Assembly (NCBI GenBank): GCA_943735955.1 | Contig: OX030965.1 | Span: forward strand, 1,226,701 to 1,290,700 | Direction: 5' to 3' | Length of the DNA stretch: 64,000 nt | From: Piscicola geometra | Taxonomy: Eukaryota > Annelida > Clitellata > Hirudinida > Piscicolidae | Shown here: one piece after another, positions 55,716-64,000 of the stretch | How positions within the stretch are numbered: the first letter of the stretch is position 1 | Layout: every line of letters starts with the position of its first letter | Translations under genes and position numbers: made by a program | The notes under the pieces: model-generated | Seen by the model: only the letters and a program-made list of their open reading frames with translations | Told to the model about the DNA's origin: nothing | Database searches by the model: none

Positions 55716-57310
55716 TGTCCGGTGAAAACGGCAGCGAAAATTAATATATTAAAAATTTCGAGAATAGAGTGAGACAGGTTGAAAAAGTTTCTGGAACGGG
55801 TCCGACATGGACGATTTTTCATTCTCGGTTCCGTCACGTTTCCGATGGGCCATCAGAATTTTGATTCCCGTCTCGTCCCGTTCCCGAAGTTTTTTCCCGT
55901 CCTGTTCCGCTCCCGATGAGACATCAGAATTTTGATTCCCGTCCCGTCCCGTTCCCTTAACTCGATTCTCGGTCCCGTCCCATTCCCGAAACTTTTTTTT
56001 GTTTTTTTATTTTTTTTCGCTGCCGTTTTAACTGGTCCCAAACTTGCTAGTCCTAAAAATTTTTAAATTTTTTTTTTTGAAAGTCAAAAAATATTTCTTT
56101 TAATAAAATTAAAAAACACGATTTAAATTTCAAATGTTTATTGAAATGAAAGTATTGAAGGTAGTCATTGTTTTTGAGTAACTCAATCAAGTCTTTATTG
56201 CTTTTCACACGGGTTTAAACGTCAAGAGTTTTAGCTTTCAAATTAGATGATATTGGATCTGAGGTTAAACGACCACATGTTGAAAAATTTCGTTCACAGG
56301 GAATATAACTTGCAGGTATCCTAAACAAAATGCTGGCTACTTCTTGTAGTATTGGAAAATTGCTCATTTTACTCCAATGAAATAAAACAGCTTTATAATC
56401 TTCACTTTTGGTGAGACGTAATTGTGAATATTTGTACAATTCATTCTCTTCCGAATAATTTTCTCGTTCATTATTATTAATTCCTCAATAATGTTAGAAA
56501 TATGTTTTTTGACAACATTCTTATTCTCCACAACTGCAAAAATAAAATCATTCGTATAATTTGATAGTATAAGAACTGTATTATAACTTTTACGTTATAA
56601 AAACAAACATAATAGGTCTAAATAACCATCTTTTTTTTTTCTAAACGGCGCTACAGCAAAATAGATTTAAAATTTCTCTAATGAAAGTATTGATATTTAT
56701 TTATTTTCTATCCCAAACTCTTTACTTATTATTCTTTTATACTGATGATGCAACAGACATGCTCCATATGAATAAGATCAATGGGCACCTTTTTTTTTGT
56801 CGAAATTATCAACTGAGTTTTCATCATCACCCATTTGTTCTAATTTCCATAATATTTGGACTCGCCATAACAACTTCAAATGTAATGTTGGAGATTTTGA
56901 CATTGACACCGCAATGGTGGCTTCGTTATACATTTCCATTGCATTTAATACTTATTTTAGTACGGAGTATCGATGAAATAGAGATTTCCTTACTTAGGAG
57001 TTTGGTGGAGTATAATTGTCAAGGAATCAACTCCCAATAACTTTTATTCCCGTTCCCGTCCCGAAAACCTATTCCCGGTTCCCGACTTTTCCCGTCCCGA
57101 AATTAATTTCATTTCCGTTCCCGCGAGAGTTCCGCAGGTACCAGCGGGTACCCGGTCCAACCTTTAGTCGGAACCGGGAATCGAGTAGCGGGAACAGGAC
57201 GGGACGGGACGAGAATCAAAATTTTGATAGCCCATCGGAAAGGGACGGGAAAAAACATTTCGGGAACGGGACGGGACCGGAAATAAAAAATTGTCCATGT
57301 CTGACCTCTA
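55716..57310. mobile_element. Two nested copies of hAT element G
   Basis: A plus-oriented fragment (from 55716, GTGAAAACGGCAGCG) stops at about 55797. A minus-oriented copy with both subterminal (CCCGT)-rich arrays runs from about 55797 (CGACATGGACG) to about 57166 (GGTACCCGGTCCAACCTTTA). The plus-oriented right end then resumes and finishes at 57310 with GTCTGACCTCTA. The minus copy therefore seems to have jumped into the terminal repeats of the other. Confidence 0.75.
56117..56540 (-). pseudogene. hAT transposase C-terminal remnant, second element G copy
   Basis: The minus frame reads YKYSQLRLTKSEDYKAVLFH and, downstream in the same frame, ILFRIPASYIPCERNFSTCG then RLTSDPISSNLKAKTLDV. It matches the 38.1-38.5 kb remnant but keeps these blocks in one frame. 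A stop follows LDV, and the catalytic region is absent. Confidence 0.85.
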
Positions 57311-57599
57311 ATGTATATGGGTCAACAGCAGACCTGGAAGTCGAATTCTTTTTTTAAATGACTTGACTGTTGGGGTATAAATGACACAAAAATTAACTTG
57401 AAACTGACTTCTGGAAACAGAAACGACTTGACTTGACAATAAATCAACAGACTTGATGAAACTCAAATAACTTTAACACGCTTTTTCAGCTTGGGTTGTA
57501 ACTATCTTCTATGTAATGGATTTTACAACTGTTTTTTTAATGAAATAATTTCAAAATTTATTAGAAATAAAAAAGTAACAATAAATAATAAATTTTTAA

Positions 57600-57790
57600 A
57601 GTTATATTGACAGTTAATTGTTTCTAATAGCATCTTCTTTAGTTATTGGAAAATATTTAGAATAATTGTCATGCACAAAAGATAATAAACTGGCACGATG
57701 TGGTGCCATGGAGGATCTTTTGACGTTCAGCATGAGTCAACAAGAAGAAAACATACGTTCAACGGGAAAACTAGAAGCTGATGTGGTTAC
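57600..57790 (-). pseudogene. hAT transposase dimerisation domain of element I
   Basis: The minus strand reads FPVERMFSSC, a stop, then LMLNVKRSSMAPHRASLLSF and VHDNYSKYFP. This is the PVERVFSxAGxMLxxKRSSLxPxxxxxLLFxxxN pattern. The upstream part of the domain (EKPENYFPF...LLARSYL) is at about 59095-59020, beyond the LINE insertion. Confidence 0.85.
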
Positions 57791-57807
57791 AATACAATAG
57801 AATACAA

Positions 57808-57872
57808 CGACGAGTGTTATTTACGTGGCGTAAACCCGGTGGGCTTCAAGACCACTTAGTTATGGAAAATTG
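57808..57872 (-). repeat. Fragment of the (TTA)n SINE 3' end
   Basis: CGACGAGTGTTATTTACGTG then GCGTAAACCCGGTGGGCTTC matches the 3' part of the SINE at 39.2 kb with divergence. It abuts the LINE fragment. Confidence 0.6.
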
Positions 57873-57882
57873 GATAATAATA

Positions 57883-58982
57883 TTAATAATGATAGATGTA
57901 GCTTTTCTTAAGGCGTTTAGAGGCGCGACACTCATGGTCAAACCAGGGGTCCGAAGGCCTCTGGTGCACTCTAACAGTCTTAAAAGGAATGAATTTATCG
58001 AGAATGCTAGTCAAAGTGGAGCTGTAGAGGTCAGCAGCTGAATCTACATCTAGGTCAGTGCTTGATGAGAGTGGAGACAATCGAACCTGTTAAGCAAACT
58101 CTGTTCTATCCAAGAGTTTCCAGCGTCAACTAGAAGTTTTTTCATACACAGAAGGAGGCTTGGCCAGTTGACACTTCCAGACCAACAGTTTGTGGTCAGA
58201 GAAGCCTACCTCAATGCAGTCAACATCAAGACTCTTTCTCGAGGCAACAACATCAAGCCACCCTCCCTGACTATGGGTTGGTTGGTTGACTGATGACTGG
58301 AAACCATGAGAGCTCAGGATATTCTGAAACGTCTGAGTATCGTTATCACTTGGCTTTTCAAGGTGAAAGTTGAAATCTCTCAAGATTAATACTTTTTCAC
58401 TGTATGTGGCCAAGGTGCTCATGATTTCATTGAAATCCTTGAAGAACACGCTAGAAGCATAACCTGTTCGATAAACAACTAAACCAATGACTGCTCTTGA
58501 ACCAGAAGTGATTCTGACACAAAGATGCTCAAGAGTTTAAAACTGAACTTCTGTGTCCAATGGTGCAACTTGGAATCCAGAGTCAGCCACGACTGCAACT
58601 CCCCCGTGGTTTGTATGCAGCGTGTTTACTGTATTGGAGAGTCTAGGCCTTGATCTTTCGACCACTAACAAGCCTTCCTGCCGCAGTCGGCTGATACAGA
58701 GTTTATCTTGTACTCTTTCATGGTCTCCAGAACATCATCCACCTTATTGTGGAGAGACCTAGTGTTGACTAGGCCCAGCACCACTGGAGGCCCACTCTTC
58801 TGGCATTTGTGCCGATCAACTTTCTCATGGACAACTGGCTCATGGCTTCTGAGAGCGTGCCGGCTTTGGCGTTCCTTTACAAGTTTTCCGCCTCGTCTGC
58901 CACGATAGTGCCAATGCTGGCGGTGCCTTGCCAATCCTAGTCTGTTGATGGTCGCTCTGGCCTCTGCACTAAGCTCCCCCAT
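57883..58982 (-). pseudogene. 5' part of a jockey/CR1-like LINE (endonuclease domain)
   Basis: On the minus strand: a basic N-terminus (HRQHWHYRGRRGGK), PPVVLGLVNTRSLHNKVDDV (endonuclease start), HGGVAVVADSG, LILRDFNFHLEKPSDNDTQ (GDFN altered to RDFN), and VGFSDHKLLVWK carrying the catalytic SDH. The post-endonuclease part reads FVPFKTVRVHQRPSDPWFDH-like (IPFKTVRVHQ...DPWFDHECRA). RT is missing. Stops and frameshifts are present. Confidence 0.85.
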
Positions 58983-59719
58983 TATTGTTATTATTAAATT
59001 GTATAAAAAAAGATAGCTTCTGGCTAATAAACTTTAAAAAGGAAAATAATTTTCTGGTTTTTCCAAAATACCAATAGCGGCTAATCTTTTTTTGCAATTA
59101 ATAAATGGAGAAACTTGGTGATTTCTTCGTTGATTCGCATTTCAATACCATAGTTACTGTTGTTTTGTATACATTTTTGTGGACGCTTCATTTTCTTGGT
59201 TGGCTGGGAATGTGGCTTTGCTTCTATTTTATCAATTTTCAAAACACTAGTATTAATATTATTCAATTGGTTTACCATTTTTATTGAGATTTTTAATTAA
59301 ATAATTCAATATAACTTAAAACTAACAAATAATTATAATAATTTGACACGAATACCTAACTTTCAACACAGTTATGAAACGTTAATGTGTAAGTAATCAA
59401 CGATTTAATGTGTACAATTAGCGCGCTTATTTCGAGCTTTTTATTTAAAAAAATTACGATGCATAGACATTTTATAACTCAAACATTAATTATTCACGAC
59501 TTTAAAAATAATTTATTTATAAAAGATTTTGAACTGTATTAGAATTTATTTTTAATATTTGAATTCACATAAGTTTCAAATTTCAAAGTCGACTTGATTT
59601 TGAAGTGACTTCACCAATAAATTTCGAAGGTTGCGCTAACTAAATGCGACTTGAGCCGACTTGATAGGGCAAGTCGATTTGGAGTGGACTTATTCAAGAC
59701 TCCCAGGTCTAGTCATCAG

Positions 59720-60585
59720 TATCAAAAGCAGATGAAAAATCAAGGCATACAGATTTATGAAAGTTTTTTGGTTTAACCGTTTAAGGATTTTGTTAAATAG
59801 TTTGTCTTCTGATCCAATAATTTAGTTTTTTTAAACTTAAAATAATAATTATTATTATAATATATATCTTTTCTTGATTTTTTGGTTTTTAAATTTATCG
59901 TTTGCCAAATCTTGCTCTCGTAAATAAAATCTTCAACCAATAACTGCCTAACGGACTACAATAAGAACTTATTTTAAAAGAAAGAAGTGCCAAGGCATCA
60001 AATTGAGCACCTGTGCACAGCTTGCAAGCACCCACTGGCTACCTACTTCACAAGGCAGATGAGCTCTGCAGATGAAGGACAGACTGCCAGAACAAATCTT
60101 CTACACATGACTGTGTTTATGTCTATTCTCTTTTCAAAACTGGTCTAGCTCAATGTTTTAAAATTGACCCACTTAAATTTGAACTTTTCTTTTTTGAAGA
60201 AAATGGTAAACTATTAATGATCCATGTGATTTTTTCTCTCATACTATTGTTCCATCTAATCATAGTCGTAGCTTAGGATTTATTTCTTTCCAAAACTAAC
60301 CTTATCAAACCAAATTCTATTTGTTACTGAATCTTGCTATTTTCATCTCAGGCAATTATTACCTTACTTAGATGACCCTTCTTTAAAGATGTTAGTTTCT
60401 GCACTTTTTCTTTCTCAATCAATCAATCATATAGATTTCTATAGCGCTCTTCATCAAATTCAAGAGCGCAAATTCAAAATCTCGAATTGACTATTATAAT
60501 TCACTATTATAATTTACTTGAAAATACTTTAAAGCTATTTTAATTATGCAGCTAGAATCGTTAGCCGTACTCATATTTATCATCA
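59720..60585. other. Intergenic DNA with one hairpin-tail fragment
   Basis: Mostly unassigned. At 60416-60472 there is a minus-strand copy of the hairpin and (ATTG)n tail (AGCGCTCTTCATCAAATTCA in the given strand). Confidence 0.5.
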
Positions 60586-61056
<471 letters not shown>

Positions 61057-61058
<2 letters not shown>

Positions 61059-61441
61059 AGATGAATATAGTTCTCCTATAAAATGGTTCATTAAAATAAA
61101 ATAAAATAGTTAGTCTTTATTATAATTTTTAAAATTGTGATTTAATGAATAATTAAACATATAATTTAAGATTTTTTCTTTTTTTTAAAAATTTGGTAAT
61201 TAGGCGCAACGCCATCATCATTAGTGTAAAAAGTTTTGCAAATGGGGTATGCTCGAACGAAATGTGTTTTTTAATGAACTTATATGAAAATAGGCTAAAA
61301 GACTACATCTTTGTTTTGCATTGACGATTTTATTTGCTAAGTACAATTTTTAAATTATATTTTTTAATAATATAACCGTTTTATTAAAAAGTAAAACTTT
61401 GAGAAAAATATATTCAACCAAAACAAAACAAACATTTGAAC
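61057..61441. other. Region upstream of the PPP2R5 start
   Basis: AT-rich. It should hold the promoter and 5' UTR of the phosphatase gene, but no clear core-promoter motif is recognised. Confidence 0.4.
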
Positions 61442-62685
61442 ATGGCATCTAAGTTTGTCGACAAGATTGATCCCTTCAAGAACAAGGCGTTGATTAAAAG
61501 TCGTAAGCAACGGCGAAGCCAGGGGTCGTCGCACTACAGAAGCCAGATCTCCTCGGAACTGACTCCTCTCCCTCAACTCAAAGGTGCCTTCATGCAATCT
61601 GATCGATTTAAAACCAGTTTATGCCGTGTAAGAAGAACATTTATTTTTAAAATTTTATTGTGTTATATAGTGTATCATACTAAGCAGGAGCGGCGATCTC
61701 TGCAAATCTTGGGGGGACCTAACCAGCATAGACAATCCTGTGGGGTCTTGAAGACCTCACTTGAAAAAAAAATTTTTAAACTTCTGTTTTGATACAAACA
61801 TTCAAGTAAGCAAATAGTTTAGTTTTAGACAGCTATAACTACACATACTAACTGTATTACTATGTAAACATTCTGTTTTATGCCATGGTTGACGATTATG
61901 CTCGCATCAAAACAAGAGTTTAAAATCGCTTTTATTGAAAAAAATGGAGGGGTCCACATTAGAGCGGACTACAGGATGGCTGCTCATGATACTGAGTATG
62001 AGTCTTGTACCTACAATTTTCAAAGTAGTGTTCATTAACCCTAAAAGTGATCAATATATTATTAAGATACTATGAAAACTAATTATTGTAGTTTCAACTT
62101 TAAAAGTAGAGATTAAAGCAATCAATGGATAATTATTAAATAATAATCTAAATACATAAAATTGTACAAATGTATTTATTTTCACCATGAAAATTTGTAT
62201 GACCATCATCACAAAGTGGTTTGAATTTTCAGCTGACCAGATTATTTGAAAGCTTTGCCATTCTACTAAGAGCCTATTGAATACAATTTTAATTAGGAAA
62301 ATTGTATTCTTATTTAAACAATAGACTACATTTTAGTCCGACAAGCTTGGGCAGCGATTTTGGGGTACGGACCCCGCACTTTTTGGTAGTTAAGGGGTCA
62401 ATGGTTTGGACCCCCCAGGGTCTATGCTGAGTAGAACCCCCCAAGATTTGCAGCAGACCTCCGTCGCTGCCAACAAGTATCTAAAGTTTAGATTCTTAAC
62501 TAGATTGATGTTGTTAGAGATATCTTGGGAAGGCACAAAATGTGAACAGCAATAAGTTTAAATGTTAGTCTGGTGAGGCCTGGCTGCTGCAAATAATCTT
62601 ACAGACTGTAGTTGCGCCAATTCATTCAATTCACACCTGATGGTTCCAAAGTGTGATGTTCATGATGCCATGGTGTTTTTGTCAA

Positions 62686-62724
<39 letters not shown>

Positions 62725-62930
62725 TAATTCTACTACTACTACTACTTTTACTACTACTACTACTTCTACTAATTCTACTACTACTACTACTTCTACTACT
62801 ACTTCTTCTACTACTACTACCTATGTCAGATATTTTTTCCCAACAACATACACTCCACAATCACCACACAGACACACCTGCCTCGGAGCAACAAGACCTC
62901 TTCATCAGGAAATTGCAGCAATGCTGTGTG
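61442..62930 (+). CDS. PPP2R5: PP2A B56-type regulatory subunit, first two coding exons (gene continues beyond the window)
   Basis: B56 (PR61) subunits bind the PP2A A/C core and choose its substrates through LxxIxE-type motifs. Exon 1, 61442-61583, starts at ATG (MASKFVDKIDPFKNKALIKS) and ends SSELTPLPQLK plus one base. Exon 2, 62872-62930, after TCACCACACAG, gives DTPASEQQDLFIRKLQQCCV. The joined LPQLKDTPASEQQDLFIRKL matches the conserved B56 start (ELxxLPxLKDxxxxxxxxLFIxKLRQCCVLFDF) before the HEAT-like repeats. The short basic N-terminus cannot decide the isoform. The exon 1 donor (GTGCCT) is weak but preserves phase. Intron 1 carries a hAT MITE and a (CTA)n run. Later exons must lie past 64000. 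Confidence 0.88.
61685..61988. mobile_element. hAT MITE copy C (same family as A and B)
   Basis: Left end CAGGAGCGGCGATCTCTGCA, right end ...TGCTCATG, flanked by ATACTAAG (61677-61684) and ATACTGAG (61989-61996), 7 of 8 matching. It keeps the GCCATGGTTGACGATTATGC block and a GGAGGGGTCCAC end but no transposase. It lies in PPP2R5 intron 1. Confidence 0.85.
62345..62470. mobile_element. Short relative of the A/B/C hAT ends
   Basis: GGGCAGCGATTTTGGGGTAC at the left and an inverted GGCAGCGACGGAGGTCTGCT at the right enclose ACCCCCCAGGG blocks like those in A-C. TSD not certain. Possibly a fragment or a very short MITE. Confidence 0.45.
62683..62819. repeat. (CTA)n microsatellite in PPP2R5 intron 1
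   Basis: About 45 triplets, CTA with interspersed CTT and ATT, ending about 50 bp before exon 2. The poly-Leu frame is an artefact. Confidence 0.95.
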
Positions 62931-63125
62931 GTGGGTGCTGCCGTATTTGTTGTTGGAGCTGCTTTTTTCAATTGACCATTACTTCAAGCGACCATGATCT
63001 TAAAGCAATCTAAAAGTTGGTCTTGAAGATTCGACAAAGCAGCAATGAAGACTTTAGGCATCATTGCTGCTCGTATACATTGCTCAGAAATATATTGCTG
63101 TATCTAACTAGGATCAGTATCTAAC
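62931..63125. other. Start of PPP2R5 intron 2
   Basis: Begins with donor GTGGGT after exon 2. Unique sequence with no exon recognised. Confidence 0.6.
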
Positions 63126-64000
63126 TAGGATCAAGTAGCAAGGGTGATGTGGGAGATGAAGCAGCAAGGGTGATGTAGGAGATGAGGTAGCAAGGGTGAT
63201 GTAGGAGATGAAGTAGCAAGGGTGATGTAGGAGATGAAGTAGCAAGGGTGATGTAGGAGATGAAGCAGCAAGGGTGATGTGGGAGATGAAGCAGCAAGGG
63301 TGATGTAGGAGATGAAGCAGCAAGGGTGATGTAGGAGATGAAGTAGCAAGGGTGACGTGGGAGAGCAAGTAGCAAGGGTGATGTAGGAGATGAAGTAGCA
63401 AGGGTGATGTGGGAGATGAAGCAGCAAGGGTGATGTCGGAGATGAGGTAGCAAGGGTGATGTAGGAGATGAAATAGCAAGGGTGATGTAGGAGATGAAAT
63501 AGCAAGGGTGATGTAGGAGATGAAGCAGCAAGGGTGATGTAGGAGATGAAGCAGCAAGGGTGATGTAGGAGATGAAGCAGCAAGGGTGATGTAGGAGATG
63601 AAGCAGCAAGGGTGATGTAGGAGATGAAGTAGCAAGGGTGATGTAGGAGATGAAGTAGCAAGGGTGATGTAGGAGATGAAGTAGCAAGGGTGATGTAGGA
63701 GATCAAGCAGCAATGGTGATGTAGGAGATGAAGCAGCAAGGGTGATGTAGGAGATGAAGTAGCAAGGGTGATGTAGGAGATGAAATAGCAAGGGTGATGT
63801 AGGAGATGAAGTAGCAAGGGTGATGTAGGAGATGAGGTAGCAAGGGTGATGTAGGAGATGAAGTAGCAAGGGTGATGTAGGAGATGAAGTAGCAAGGGTG
63901 ATGTAGGAGATCAAGCAGCAATGGTGATGTAGGAGATCAAGCAGCAAGGGTGATGTAGGAGATGAAGTAGCAAGGGTGATGTGGGAGAGGAAGTAGCAAG
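63126..64000. repeat. 26-bp minisatellite, runs off the window
   Basis: About 33 copies of GATGAAGTAGCAAGGGTGAT plus GTAGGA, with variants (GCAGCA, GTGGGA, GAAATA, GACGTG). Three units equal 26 codons, which makes the CYFISYITLATSSPTSPLLL frames. Lies in PPP2R5 intron 2. Confidence 0.96.

Larger units (their letters stand above)
57329..59711 (-). mobile_element. hAT element I with a LINE fragment inside, TSD GTCAACAG/GTCATCAG
   Basis: Left end CAGACCTGGAAGTC and right end, inverted, TAGACCTGGGAGTC. The flanks GTCAACAG (57321-57328) and GTCATCAG (59712-59719) match at 7 of 8. ACTTGACTTG-type words recur near both ends. Transposase pieces on the minus strand lie either side of an inserted LINE (about 57.8-58.98 kb). 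Confidence 0.85.

Noticed and set aside
63114..63947. Leu/His/Ser-rich 250-residue frames at the right end
   Set aside because: Translations of the 26-bp minisatellite.
63126..64000. CRISPR-like regular array
   Set aside because: The units are contiguous with no unique spacers, and the DNA is eukaryotic, intronic minisatellite.

Overview
This is a 64 kb piece of an AT-rich animal (metazoan) nuclear genome. Three recognisable genes have small exons, GT-AG introns and standard stop codons, and they sit among transposons and very large tandem repeats. The protein families are animal-like (isovaleryl-CoA dehydrogenase, U11/U12 snRNP 59K/PDCD7, PP2A B56). The mobile elements are mostly hAT DNA transposons, APE-type LINEs, tRNA-derived SINEs and one piggyBac remnant. 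That fits an invertebrate, plausibly a lophotrochozoan, but the species cannot be fixed from the sequence.

Layout. 0-6.3 kb: mostly unassigned AT-rich DNA with a tRNA-like SINE head and an unresolved coding-like patch (3.4-6.3 kb). 6.4-9.1 kb: a perfect (ATTG)n block and a 1.8 kb almost perfect (CATA)n block. 10-25 kb: hAT elements with intact 8-bp target-site duplications (TSDs), a 2 kb inverted-terminal-repeat element built of TATATGGG-rich tandem units, and a piggyBac remnant. 26-28.6 kb: a minisatellite split by a LINE fragment.

29.4-42.5 kb, minus strand: a complete 15-exon IVD gene (419 codons, frame kept through every junction). Its introns carry two minisatellites, a palindromic element, two complete hAT insertions and several SINEs. 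A third minisatellite starts 2 bp beyond its stop codon. 42.8-43.7 kb, plus strand: a probable small gene of unknown function, head-to-head with IVD. 44.4-48.6 kb: a nearly full-length LINE (PHD-like fingers, endonuclease, RT, RNase H), decayed. 49.2-52.1 kb, plus strand: PDCD7 (7 exons found). 52.5-59.7 kb: a hAT MITE, self-nested hAT copies and another hAT holding a LINE fragment. 61.4 kb to the window end, plus strand: the first two coding exons of a PP2A B56 (PPP2R5) gene, followed by an intronic 26-bp minisatellite that runs off the window.

The three genes are functionally independent: mitochondrial leucine catabolism, minor spliceosome, phosphatase regulation. I found no gene cluster or defence-type system. 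The strongest new material is structural: at least seven separately TSD-dated hAT insertions, a SINE with an empty-site paralogue in the same window, the inverted-repeat element made of nested minisatellites, and minisatellites that run up to splice sites.
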